A stretch of 64,000 nt of DNA from Epiperipatus broadwayi. Its lineage: Eukaryota > Onychophora > Udeonychophora > Euonychophora > Peripatidae. A program made the translations under genes and the position numbers. Of this stretch, positions 23,898-34,795 are shown piece after piece. A model generated the notes under the pieces. It was not told where the DNA came from. It saw only the letters and a list, made by a program, of their open reading frames with translations, and ran no database searches. The stretch covers positions 3,209,443 through 3,273,442 of the forward strand of contig JAQFVV010000111.1 of NCBI GenBank assembly GCA_028023455.1. The letters run 5' to 3'. Position 1 is the first letter of the stretch, and the number at the start of each line of letters is the position of its first letter.

Positions 23898-24904
23898 CCA
23901 ATCAATGAAGCAAAGAACACATTTTAATTATTGATGTTCAATTTTTAAAATATTTATTTTAAAAAATTATTTATCATGAATCCTAAAAACTTCTTAAATA
24001 TTACTGTTAGTTTGAAATTTTTTCTGTGGCAGAGAAAAGAAAAATGAAATTGCTCATAACATTCAAGTTTTAAAATATTAAAAAAAAATTTCATTGTATT
24101 TAAAAGACAATACATTTTCTTGACAGATTTGCATGTTATTTTAAAGTTGAAATATTTTTGAAATATCTAATGATAATCATTATATTTATTAACAAAGCTG
24201 TTCTTAAAAATAAACTGCCAATAAAACATTAATCATTGTTAATATTACTTTATAAAAATGTTATATATAACTGTCAGATGCTCAAATATGTTGTTGGTTG
24301 TAAATGCATTAGATATCATCATACTTAATTCTTATGTATTAGTAATACAATAGATATAGAAGCACAACCATGTTTATATTATAACTATTATAATTGCTGT
24401 TAATAATATTGCCCTTAATAGCAAGTATCAAGTCATTTTAATTTTTATTGTTTAAAAGAGTATTTCATAAGGATTACTTACCATTTCTATACACAAATAT
24501 TTAAACATTGCATTTTTATACATAAAGATTTAAACATTGGAATACTAACATTATTAGTACTTTATGTTCTATAGTAAATAATTGGAAAATTTAAATTATT
24601 ATTTTTCATAAACTTAGTCTTTGAAATATTATTAATTGTCCACACACTTTTGTGGAATATTACTTTTTATTTTTTTAAGTGCATTATTTATTTGTAGTAG
24701 GCAGTCAATATTGCATGATTTATCATGAAATAAATTTTTATATAAAAAACAGTTGAATCAGAATATTCTGTTATATGAATAATACATCTCATCTCACAAG
24801 ATTTCTAAAAATTTCGTATTTTAAAGCAGTATTTTTAAAAGTAATAACTAGTGATCAATATAATGTTGTAAAAATGATATCATTTGTTTAAAAGGTTTGA
24901 GATT
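23898..24904. other. AT-rich DNA, nothing recognised
   Basis: No exon, element or RNA gene is recognised. Confidence 0.5.
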
Positions 24905-26640
24905 CTTATATGATAGGTGGCAATAACTTCAGTGCCACTATAGAACTTCTTACATATTTACTAGGGAAGAACCTTGAGGGATGGAGGTTTCAGGTTTAAA
25001 TGAGGATGACAATTAAGGACAAAGCTAGTTCCCTATTATACAAAAGGTTTTCTATAATTTGTACTATGGAGCTGGGATCTGATGCCCTTCTAGCAAATGT
25101 AACAGCGTGTTGATGTTCACTGATTCAAAGGCCACTGATATATCAAGCTGGACAACAATGGCTGCTTGCCTTCAACTTTGTCTGATATGGCCTATTAGAA
25201 TTTTAGTTTGGCCTATTGCTAAAATTGGAGATGAATTCTTTTTGGTATATTATGACAGTGAAATGTTTTGCAAAATTTTATTTTGTATTTATTCTTTATT
25301 ACTGATGCCAGAACCTTAATTACGAGGAGAGACCATGGAAATCAGATGGATGTTTAGTAGGAAATGTGTGTCTTCTTGTTTTTTGAGAAAAGAAACTAGG
25401 CCAATTGGGTATAGGTGCGGTATTGTTCTTTTTTTTTGAGCCAGATAATTTGTCATTTTATCCAGGATGAGGATAGTAAAATTGCTTAGATGGTCAAGCA
25501 AAAACCAGAGTATTCCATGGAGCTGAGGATGAATTGTGTCTGGCAAAGCTTGTAGTTTGTCTTTCAAATCTACTTTCATTATGCCATGATCCAGCCCTGA
25601 CACCACTCTAGTCCAGTTTGAGTTAGGAAGTTGTGTAGAGCTCTATAATTTTTGTTTAAAGTGCTTATATATTTTATTAATTATACCAACCTACAAGCAA
25701 TCATTAATCTTTATTATGGTGGGTGTAGGAGATTTCTTAATAACACCCAGCACCCAGAGAAGGTAATCCTTTGTCCAACAGTGTTGGTGTGCAAGGAAGA
25801 CATGAGCTTGTTTAACTGATAAATAATCAGCCATTTCTTTTTCTTTTGCTCTGTATTGCTGCTTGAGAAAGATGCTATAGAATAGGTTTTCATCTTACAA
25901 CTCAGGTCATCTAGATTTTTCATGAGAGCAAGGGGTCCTTTTCAGATCCAGGTGTGATGTGAGACAAAAGACTGCAATATGCCAATGAAGGCAAACCATG
26001 CTTCTTCAATTGGTCTATTCAGGATGTCAATTTTCTTAAAATAGATGTAAACCTCTGAGAAAATGGCCTCTGTAATTGTAGATTTGGTTAGAAGTCAAAT
26101 TATGTTATTGATTGTCAGAGCAGCATTATTCAAAGCTTCTATTTGTATCGACTGAACCAGATAATCTGAAAAGACTACATGTTCTAGTTGGGTGGAAATT
26201 AGGAAATGTATGTCAGGGGTGTAGAAAAAAGATCTACCAATGATCTGTACTTTTTGGTAGAAAAAGAGCATGAATTAAGTGGGAGATGGCCATCACCACT
26301 CATAACTGATCTCTGTATTATGTGTATATAATTATTATTAAACTTGTCATATGAGGTGTTGAAATCCCCTGATATTAGTGTGTGACTAGGATTGGAAGTA
26401 TAAACATATATTAGGCTGATAGACATATTCTGGTATGTTACTGCTATAGCAACTATGTCAATATCCATGACTTTGAACTTATGAGTATAAAGCAAGCATG
26501 AAAAAAGGAAATCAGTTATCATCCATAAATGTAGTTCTGAGAAGGAATTTTCCCAAGGCAAAAAGACTAGATGTTTAACTAACAATAATAATAATAAAAC
26601 CAATATAGCCATTTATAAAAAAAAAGTCTTGGTAGAATAG
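24905..26640 (-). pseudogene. Decayed non-LTR retrotransposon (APE endonuclease + reverse transcriptase)
   Basis: Read on the minus strand from about 26,640 down, the order is typical of LINE ORF2. The endonuclease part has I-S-L-I-Y-V-Y, then L-I-S-G-D-F-N-T (the GDFN motif, about 26,350). The RT part begins near 25,420 with F-L-K-K-Q-E-D. It continues with the catalytic Q-L-D-I-S-V-A-F-E-S-V-N near 25,140 (motif A) and F-K-P-E-T-S-I-P-Q-G-S-S near 24,970 (motif B). Stops and frame changes occur between these blocks, and the second YxDD motif and the 3' end are missing. The clade looks CR1/L2/Jockey-like rather than RTE, judged by motif wording only. The plus-strand open frame at 26,661-26,873 probably mirrors the 5' part of this element. 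Confidence 0.75.
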
Positions 26641-26879
26641 TTAAGACAGATGGAGAGAAAATGAAGAATACTGATTTCAATCTGGTGGATGAGCTTTCAG
26701 TTGAACTTCATCAGTCCAATGAAGAAATCTTACTAGATAGTATATTGTTCAATTCTCCAATAGCACTAGAAGATTGCTCTGATGGTACAATACAAGTCCA
26801 TGCCTCTGCCAAAAATTATACAAAAAACCTTTACAACAATGACTTGTCAACTAAATTTTCCTTCTTGCAGTAGCATTTA

Positions 26880-28020
26880 AGAAAAATGAACAATCAAGTT
26901 AAACTCAATGGATAGGGTGTATGCTATAGAGCAATGAGTTAAGTTAAACTGTCCACAATTCTTTTCATGGGAGAGACCAAATTTCATGCTAATTCTGAAC
27001 CCAGAATTTGTAAGCACCTTGATACACATGGCATGTTACATTCTCAAAAAGTCTTGTAGCTGCTAGAGGAGTTGGAATATTGGTTAACAAAAATACCCTA
27101 CTTTTATATATTTGATACAAAATAGTTATGAATAAAAAATGTTATGAACATTGGTGTATGTGAGAAGTGAGATGGATTATAAAATTGAATATTATCATTA
27201 TGCAATTATGATTTATCAATGTATACAGAGTGTTAGGCCAAATAAATGCAAGGTATGTCTTTGTATGTGCATGCAAGACATTTAATTAATTATTTATTTA
27301 TTGTTATAAATCTGTGCCTTGTACTATTAGTGGTTTCCCTTTGGAAAATTGTACATGAATAGTGTATTACTTTTGTATGAATTCAGCCTCACCAGAACAT
27401 CTTTCTTATTTATTAGCACTGCCTGCACAAAGTTACTGGGTGCCTATTCATAATATTGTATTATTTAGACCCTCCATGGCAGAGAATGGGCTTTCTTATT
27501 TTTAGCATTGCCAGATCAAGTTACCGGATACTTATTCATATTTTATTATCCACTTTGCCTAGAATTTAATATAAATGGATATTTTTATATGTTATAATAT
27601 CTGAAGACATGTCTACTTTTATAATATATTATTAGCTCTGCTACAACTTAAGTTTAAAAAATATTGTGAGCATCAAGCATATTTATCTCTTTGCAACATC
27701 ATAGGTGTGAGTAATATCAAATTCATGTTATTATTTTGAATAATATTTTTGCTATCTTGATAAATCTATAAAAAGTGTCTTCACACTGATTTTAAAACCT
27801 AGTTTCACTGTGTAAATTATATAATATCTTATTGGTGGTCCTTAATATAGGAATACAGGTGCATGTATAACATTTAAATAAAGTCCAAATTAGATAAAAG
27901 TGAGAACTTTTGGGTGATGATAATTATGTATTGTAAATTCGTTAGGAGTGTTATTTATGTGTAAAATTTATTAATATTTTTTAAATCTAATTTGTTAAAT
28001 TTAAAAATGATGCTTATTGT
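26880..28020. other. AT-rich DNA, nothing recognised
   Basis: No gene or element is recognised. The sequence is somewhat less AT-rich near 26,900-27,070 but shows no exon structure. Confidence 0.45.
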
Positions 28021-28308
28021 AAATAAATTATTTTAAAACAGGCAAAACTCTCTATATGTATTGCCACTCAGTGCAAGCCAGAGTAATTAATGGATTCCAG
28101 AAGGCTTGTGCATAAAATCCCCATCTAGTGCCTACTCATCCAATATCTGCAAACTAGTTTCTGGCTTGTGGCCTTTGTTAGTGAGGTGCCTTGAATCTGA
28201 GAGCACTACACCTAGATCTTAGGATCTAATGCAACCCTCCAGCAGCCATCTTTTATCTCTACTTAATTACAAAACTATGAGACTAAATTAAAACACTATA
28301 ATATTTCC
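28021..28308 (-). mobile_element. Family A element, left part (A7), interrupted by PLE-1
   Basis: The antisense unit runs from aaaacaggcaaaactctc to the tataatatttcc block (28,297-28,308), where PLE-1 starts. The right-hand remainder resumes at 31,734. The core on the minus strand reads CTAACAA, so it has decayed. The outer flanks aaataaattatttta (28,021) and aaataaatattttat (31,924) look like an old target-site duplication differing by an indel. Confidence 0.8.
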
Positions 28309-28382
28309 ATATAATTCTATAATTAAAACCACTTCTTTTCTTTTCAAAAACTTTATTTGATGTATATATATATATCCATTTA

Positions 28383-28431
28383 TTTCCAACATTTCGACTA
28401 TCTTTACTCTATAGTCATTTTCAAGGATCTA
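28383..28431 (-). ncRNA. PLE-1 terminal three-way-junction RNA motif, inverted arm
   Basis: On the minus strand it reads atccttgaaaatga, stem II GACTA...TAGTC, then GAAA. Stem II is fully paired here, whereas the right-hand copy has one mismatch. See 31,541-31,590 for the layout. Confidence 0.5.
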
Positions 28432-28729
28432 GAAAAAAACATATTACAAACTTCACATAATTAAAACCAAAAAAAAAACAAAATAATAAAAACAATATAA
28501 AACATATAAACCCCATAAAATTTAAAAATAAATAAAAATACATTAAAATCAATTAAATTAAAAACACAAAACATACACCACACTTACTTGACTCCCTTCT
28601 CAAAAAACTTTCGCTTTTTACATTTTCTTTTATCCAAAACCAATTGTTACAATAAAAACCTATTTCCTTTTTCTTTCTTATATACTTCAAAAATGAATTT
28701 ATTTCCAAAAATAATTCTTTATCCATTAC

Positions 28730-29329
28730 TTATCCAATTCTATTTAAAACAGGTTTATATATTTTTATATATAAACTCTCTTTTACCATTCTTTCTTTAT
28801 ACAATCTAACCCCCTCCAACATTTTAATCTTAAAATCTGTATGTCCAACTTCCTTACTATGTATATTTACATTAGAATTCCTATCTCTCAAATGCTGTTT
28901 CAATCTTGTCTCTAATTTGTTCTTTGTTGTTCCAATATATGATACATCTTTATTCTCTTTTTTACAATCCAAACATTCTATTTTATAAATACCATTCATG
29001 TTTTCAACATTCCTATTTCTTATCATATTACCTAAATTACATTTCCTTTTATATACTGGTTTCAACAATAAACCATATTCCTTACCATATTTCTTATTCA
29101 TATCCCTCATTATCTTTTTAATCTTAAAAAAAGTACTTTTTGACACTTTATACCCACTATACATAAATTCCTTCTTTTTTTCTTTCTTTTTTTTAAATTT
29201 CCTCTCAATTTTGTCTATATTCTTTTTTCCACATAATTTATTAATAACCTTAATTGGATAATCATTTTTTATTGCCTCATTTTTTATACACTCCATTTCC
29301 TCCCTAAATAACCCCTCTTCTGAACATAG
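28730..29329 (-). pseudogene. PLE-1 inverted arm: RT tail + GIY-YIG endonuclease, open frame
   Basis: This is a 3' fragment of the PLE ORF in antisense orientation. It is open from the start of the arm to its stop and ends P-V-L-N-R-I-G. It holds the post-RT linker (C-I-K-N-E-A-I-K-N-D-Y-P), a Lys-rich region, then the GIY-YIG nuclease G-I-Y-K-I-E-C-L-D-C, S-Y-I-G-T-T-K-N-K-L, T-R-L-K-Q-H, and a Cys pair (C-L-D-C). Unlike the sense copy, the Lys-rich linker is in one frame (K-K-N-I-D-K-I-E-R-K-F-K). It cannot be expressed as a full element and serves as a record of the intact ancestral frame. Confidence 0.8.
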
Positions 29330-31225
29330 CTATTAAAAAAAAAGAGATTTTTGAAATAGAGGCAAAACCTAAATTAATGATAGATAGATTAAAGGATATA
29401 GGTGGTGTGAATAATGGTAATGAGAGAAAAAGATATGGGTATGAAAGGATGATGAAGGAATTTCAATACAGGATGGAAGTATTGGAGTATGATATAAGAA
29501 GGAATAAGAGTGATAAATCTGGTTATGATAATGAATGGGAAATGATTATGAATATGAAGAGTAAATGTAATGATGTGGTGTTCTTAAAGGGAGATAAAAC
29601 ATCTAGTATGGTGGTAATGAAGATAGAAGAGTATAGGGAAAAGATGGAAATATTATTAAAAGAGGATTGTTTTGAAAGGATTAAGAAGAATGAGGGGATA
29701 GGGAAAAATAAAGAAATAAATAGATTTATAACAGAAATGTATTCAAAAGGAAGCATAGATGTGAATGATTTAGTAAAATTAAAGAGGATGGATTTTAAAG
29801 ATGCTGAGATACATGGGATACCAAAAATGCATAAGATTGGGATACCTTTGAGACCAATAATTAATAATATTGATGCATATTATGAAAAATTATCAAAATG
29901 GTTATTTACTAAGGTTTTAAAAAAATATGGAAAGAAAGAAAGAGGAAATAATGTTAATTAATTCATATGAATTTATAAAAGAATTAAAAGTATTTTTAGA
30001 AAAAAACAATAATGAAAAAAATATATGGTTTGTAAAATTAGATGTGTGTAATATATATACAAATATAGATCCAAATAAAGCTGTTGAAGTAATTATGGAA
30101 ATGTATATTAAGGATGGTAATAAGAATATTAAAATAGAAAGTCATTTATTATATGACATGTTGAGTGTATGCTATAAGGATGTTATATTTGTATACAATG
30201 GGAAATATTATAAACAGTGTAAAGGTCTGAGAATGGGAAACTGTTTAAGTGGTTTACTGGCATCATTATATATGGATTTTTTTGAAAAAAGATATTTTGA
30301 TGATACTAGATACAAACCTATATTTTATGTGAGATATATTGATGATTATTTTTCGGTATTCAATGGGAATGAAAGGAAATCAGAATGTTTTTTAAAATAT
30401 ATTAATTCAATTGAGGAAAACATAAAATTTACAATGGAAAAAGAAATAAATAATTCAATTAATTATATGGATGTTAAAATTAAAAAAGTTATAAAAAATT
30501 ATAGAGTAGGGATTGAGACTAGTATTTTTAGAAAAGATACTTTATATGGATTATTGAGTAATTGGGAATCAGATATTGAATACATACATAGGATTAATAT
30601 TGCTAATAATAGAATAGTTAGAGGAATTAATCTATGTTCAGAGAAGGGGTTATTTAGAGAGGAAATGGAGTGTATAAAAAATGAGGCAATAAAAAATGAT
30701 TATCCAATTAAGGTTATTAATAAATTATGTGGAAAAAAAAATAGACAAAATTGAGAGGAAATTGAAAAAAAGGAAAAAAAGAAGGAATTTATGTATAGTG
30801 GGTATAAAGTGTCAAAAAGTACTTTTTTTAAGATTAAAAAGATAATGAGGGATATGAATAAGAAATATGGTAAGGAATGTGGTTTATTGTTGAAACCAGT
30901 ATATAAAAGGAAATGTAATTTAGGTAATATGATAAAAAATAGGAATGTTGAAAACATGAATGGTATTTATAAAATAGAATGTTTGGATTGTAAAAAAGAG
31001 AATAAAGATGTATCATATATTGGTACAACAAAGAACAAATTAGAGACAAGATTGAAACAGAATTTGAGAGATAGGAATTCTAATGTAAATATACATAGTA
31101 AGGAAGTTGGACATACAGATTTTAAGATTAAAATGTTGGAGGGGGTTAGATTGTATAAAGAAAGAATGGTAAAAGAGAGTTTATATATAAAAAGATATAA
31201 ACCTGTTTTAAGTAGAATTGGATAA
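29329..31225 (+). pseudogene. PLE-1 reverse transcriptase + GIY-YIG endonuclease, frameshifted
   Basis: This is the RT and nuclease of a Penelope-like element. The motifs, in order, are the N-terminal thumb/finger region; I-H-G-I-P-K-M-H-K and P-L-R-P-I-I (about 29,805-29,860); F-V-K-L-D-V-C-N-I-Y-T-N-I-D (motif A, about 30,030); G-L-R-M-G-N-C-L-S-G-L-L-A (motif B, about 30,225); Y-V-R-Y-I-D-D-Y-F-S-V-F (motif C, about 30,328, with the YxDD Asp pair); a linker; then the GIY-YIG domain G-I-Y-K-I-E-C..S-Y-I-G-T-T (about 30,960-31,030). There is a frameshift in an A-rich run near 29,930-29,960. Two compensating losses (2 and 4 bases against the inverted arm) surround a TGA near 30,752. The N-terminus is missing at the junction with the inverted arm. 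All catalytic residues of RT and the GIY/YIG signatures remain. Confidence 0.9.
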
Positions 31226-31540
31226 GTAATTGATAAAGAATTATTTTTGGAAATAAATTCATTTTTGAAGTATATAAGAAAGAAAAAGGAAATAGGTTTT
31301 TATTGTAACAATTGGTTTTTTGGATAAAAGAAAATGTAAAAAGGGAAAGTTTTTTGAGTTGGGAGTCAAATAAGTGCAGTGTATGTTTTGTGTTTTTAAT
31401 TTAATTGATTTTAATGTATTTTATTTATTTTTAAATTTTATGGGTTTTTATATGCTTTATATTGTTTTTGATTATTATTATTTTTTTTTTTTGGTTTTAT
31501 TATGTGAAGTTTGTTTATAATGTAATATGTTTTTTTCTAG

Positions 31541-31590
31541 ATCCTTGAAAATGACTATAGAGTAAAGACAGTCGAAACGTTGGAAATAAG
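31541..31590 (+). ncRNA. PLE-1 terminal three-way-junction RNA motif
   Basis: The layout is stem I 5' strand ATCC, core TTGAAAATGA, stem II GACT..AGTC, GAAA at 31,574-31,577, a palindromic ACGT, T, then stem I 3' strand GGA. It mirrors a hammerhead with short palindromic stem III, but the CUGAUGA core is replaced by UUGAAAAUGA. Catalysis is therefore doubtful. The layout is shared with PLE-2 at 34,705-34,750. Confidence 0.5.
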
Positions 31591-31733
31591 TGTATATATA
31601 TATACTTCAAATAAAGTTTTTGAAAAGAAAAGAAGTGGTTTTAATTATAGAATTATATGGCTATATGTGCTGTATATTTTTGAAAAGAAAAAAGGATTGA
31701 GTCATGATTAGAAACAGAAGTAAATGGATTTGT

Positions 31734-31938
31734 TATAATATTTCCAATACAAGCTCATCAGCTTATATAGTCATATAGGTCTGAACTCAGTTCAGTGCCC
31801 ATACATTTTAATGTCTTTGGTTCTTTAATAACCATAACCACCACTATCCTATTAAGCTCGATTGGTTTTAAGCCAATAAACAAACATGATCAATATTTCT
31901 TATGCTTACTCTTAACTATTATTAAATAAATATTTTAT
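31734..31938 (-). mobile_element. Family A element, right part (A7)
   Basis: It resumes the unit interrupted at 28,308, with tataatatttcc then aatacaagctcatcagctta, and continues to the aacatgatcaatatttctta end. Together with 28,021-28,308 it makes one nearly complete antisense unit, proving that PLE-1 inserted later. Confidence 0.8.
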
Positions 31939-32400
31939 TCTATAAGTATTATCTCATAGTGTAAATAAATATTTTTATTATTAATTAAATACATTTCTGT
32001 TTTATTGCCATTATTACATTATCACATTCATTACTCAGAAAATATTATTTAATAAAATTTCATTAATAATTATTTTAGATGAGGACATTTTAATGGTAAC
32101 ATAGAATTCATTTATTTACTTTGCTTATTATTCATTTTATCTGCATTATATAAAGATAAATACTATGTTTATTTTTTTTTATTTTCAAAGACACTTGTAA
32201 TGTAGTTGGTAATATAAAATATACTTTTCCCTACCTACTGCATTATCTCACGTTACTATTTATTGAAAGTTATATCAGAAGATATAACATTTATAATTTT
32301 TTAGAAATGTTTATAGGTGTTAGAAATGAAATAATTACACTTAAAAAACTAAAATATTTAGAAATGTCTTAATTGGCTAGCTATCTGTTATTTAAGTATT
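31939..32400. other. AT-rich DNA, nothing recognised
   Basis: No gene or element is recognised between the two PLE insertions. Confidence 0.5.
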
Positions 32401-33957
32401 TAAGGAGGAAGTTTGCATGTATCATCTCGCTTATTGATACAATATGGCCTTTTAAGTATCTCAATGGCTTCTCTAATCTTGCACAGGTAGAGATTATCAC
32501 ATCTGGGTATGATCCTGGTACTAGAAAAATCAATTTTATAAACCGAATCTATAGTATGGAGTGAGAGTGCTGATGATGATAAGTGTTGTTTAACTGCATT
32601 AGCATGATAATATGTCTTAACACTGATGTGATGATTACTCATATCTATGTAAGAAGCTTTGCAATTTTCACATGAGATTTGATAAACATCATGAGATTGA
32701 AGAGGGATTGAATCCTTAGGCTTGGTTATTATATTGCTGAACTTTTGATGAGTAGAAAATGTTGTATCTATATTATAGCGTTTTAATATACATCCAATAC
32801 TGTCTGTAGTTCCTTTTACATATGGAACACAAATCCTAATAGCTGATTTATCATCTTTTTGTTTCCTATTTTGTCCATTTTGGACTTAAAATAAAGCTTT
32901 TTTTATAAATTTATAATTATAACTATTTGCTAATAAAACACTATTAATCTGATTTATTTGTTCTTTCAGATATGACTTATCTGAAAGGTTAATTGCTCTA
33001 TTTAAAATAGTTTTGGCTACATAAACTATCTGAGTTGAGTGATGATGAAAATGTAAATGTAAATATCTGTCTATGTGTGTATTCTTTCTGTAAAATCGAA
33101 AAAGATAAACTATTTGGTGTTCTGGTGATTAGAACATCAAGAAAAGGGAGTTTTCCATCAGATTCTCTCCATTGTAAATTTAATATGAGGATGCATATTA
33201 TTTAAATGTAAGAAAAAATTATCTAATTTATTTTTTCCATGTTGCCATAAGACAAAAGTGTCATCTATGTATCTGAGCCAAATGAGAGGTTTTAAAGATG
33301 ATGATTCTAAAGCACGAGTTTCTATATTTTCCATGAATAAATAGGTGAGCCCATAAAAGTACCAAAAACTTATCTGTAATGCTGTTCATTGTATACAAAA
33401 TATGTGTTCAAGAGACAATGTTTAATCAAAGCAATAATATGGTCTGGTAAATTGCAACGTTGTGAAATTATCTTTAAAGCTTCATCAATTGGAATGTTTC
33501 TAAACAAAGACACATCAAAACTGAACAGAATGTTATTAGCATTAATTTAAAAAAATTTTAAAACAGAAATAAAATGAAAAGAGTTTTTAATGTATGATTC
33601 AATAGATGGGATTGTAGGTTTAATGAAATTCGATAAATATTTAGCTAAAATATGAGATAGAAATCCTGTTGCGCTTACTATTGGAGAAAGGGAGGTAACC
33701 GTTTTGTGAATTTTTGGAAGTCCATAAAATTTTGGACAGACACATGATTTTTCACAAGGGATTTTTTATTTTTTTATATCTGTTCCAATAGGCGACTTAT
33801 TAATAATGGCTTTTATTGTTTTTTCCAAATATGTAGTATGATCTCTTTTTGATAGTTTATTAGTTTTATCATTAAGAAAATCTAAAATTTTATTATGGTA
33901 AATGTCATGATCCATAACAACAGTGGCATTACCTTTATACAACAATTGATTTGTCCG
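32401..33957 (-). pseudogene. PLE-2 reverse transcriptase + GIY-YIG C-terminus, decayed
   Basis: On the minus strand the blocks are, in order: A-T-V-V-M-D-H-D-I-Y-H-N-K-I-L (N-terminal region, about 33,930); F-Y-G-L-P-K-I-H-K then L-S-P-I-V-S-A-T-G (about 33,730-33,660); F-S-F-D-V-S-L-F-R-N-I-P-I-D (motif A, about 33,500); F-M-G-S-P-I (motif B, about 33,340); W-L-R-Y-I-D-D-T-F-V-L-W (motif C, about 33,270); and a GIY-YIG tail with S-N-H-H-I-S-V and S-A-L-S-L-H-T-I-D-S. Frameshifts and stops separate the blocks. This is a recognisable but dead Penelope-like RT; its YGLPKIHK and RYIDD wording is canonical for the group. Confidence 0.85.
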
Positions 33958-33959
33958 AT

Positions 33960-34615
33960 TTTATATTATTTAATGCTTTTAAATAGAGCGATTAACTTTT
34001 CAGATAAATTACACCTGAACGAAGAAATAAATCACATTAATAGTGTTTTATTAGCAAATAATTATAATTATACATTTATAAAAAAAGCCTTATTTCAAGT
34101 CCAAAATGGACAAAATAGAAAACAAAAAGATGATAAATCAGCTATTAGGATTTGTGTTCCATATGTAAAAGGAATTACAGACAGTATTGGAGGTATATTA
34201 AAACGCTATAATATAGATGCAGCATGCATTTTCTACTCATCAAAATATCAGCAATATAATAACCAAACCTAAGGATTCAATCCCTCTTGAATGTCATGGT
34301 GTTTATCAAATCTCTTGTGAAAATTGTAAAGCTTTTATATAGGTATGAGTAATCATCGCATTAGTGTTAGACGAGATGAGCATGCTAATGCAGTTAAACA
34401 ATACTCATCATCATCAGCACTCTCACTCCATACTATAGATTCAGGTCATAAAATTGATTTTTCTAGTACCAGGATCATATCCAGATGTGATAATCTCTAC
34501 TAGTGCAAAATTAGAAAAGCCATTGAGATACTTAAAAGGCCAGATTGTATCAATAGGTAAGATGATACATGCAAACTTCCTCCTATTTGGAAAGATTTTT
34601 TAAAAAAACATTCTT
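33960..34615 (+). pseudogene. PLE-2 inverted arm: linker + GIY-YIG endonuclease
   Basis: The plus strand encodes the post-RT linker (L-L-N-R-A-I-N-F-S-D-K-L, I-R-I-C-V-P-Y-V-K-G-I-T-D). After a frameshift it encodes the GIY-YIG part G-V-Y-Q-I-S-C-E-N-C-K then M-S-N-H-R-I-S-V-R-R-D-E-H-A. It ends K-L-P-P-I-W-K-D-F-L. It is the inverted copy of 32,401-33,020 and preserves a longer C-terminus than that arm. Stops occur within the YIG region. Confidence 0.8.
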
Positions 34616-34704
34616 AATGTAACATTTTTGGTATTCGTGGAACTTTAACATTTTTTTTTAAATCAGGGATTGTAATGCCTCTACAACTGTCTTTCTATCT
34701 TTTA

Positions 34705-34752
34705 TCACCTAGTGGATGACTGTGATCAAGTCAAAACGTCGGTATATCAATA
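34705..34752 (+). ncRNA. PLE-2 terminal three-way-junction RNA motif
   Basis: Stem I ACC (cACCtag), core TAGTGGATGA, stem II GACT-GTGATCA-AGTC, AAAA in place of GAAA, palindromic ACGT, C, then stem I GGT. Its geometry is the same as PLE-1, with stem I changed on both sides (ACC/GGT against TCC/GGA). Catalysis is doubtful because the GAAA G is missing. Confidence 0.45.
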
Positions 34753-34795
34753 TTTATTTTTTTTAACATGGATAAACCCGCAAAATATTTATCTA

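Larger units (their letters stand above)
28309..31733 (+). mobile_element. PLE-1: Penelope-like retroelement with inverted 5' arm
   Basis: The insertion sits inside a family A unit and is flanked by a 12-bp duplication, tataatatttcc, at 28,297-28,308 and 31,734-31,745. The left part (28,309-29,329) is a reverse-complement copy of the element's own 3' region (about 30,640-31,661). The right part (29,330-31,733) is the sense element. It lacks the N-terminal region but contains the RT core, the GIY-YIG domain and the 3' terminus. The right end extends about 72 bases beyond the point where the inverted arm stops. The arms are very similar, so the insertion is young relative to other elements here. 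Such partial inverted duplications are characteristic of Penelope-like elements. Confidence 0.92.
32401..34795. mobile_element. PLE-2: second Penelope-like element with inverted arms
   Basis: The minus-strand part (32,401 to about 33,957) encodes RT through to the GIY-YIG C-terminus. The plus-strand part (about 33,960-34,615) is an inverted copy of the post-RT linker plus GIY-YIG, followed by a 3' terminus to about 34,795. The inverted arms match, for example, ggaggaagtttgcatgtatc at 32,403 with its reverse complement near 34,575. Divergence between arms and many stops make it older than PLE-1. Its wording differs from PLE-1, so it is a separate family. No clear target-site duplication was found; the left arm stops inside coding sequence. 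Confidence 0.88.

Noticed and set aside
28906-29756. Phe/Leu/Ser-rich open frames opposite the PLE-1 coding strands
   Set aside because: They are antisense shadows of the Lys/Asn-rich PLE protein.
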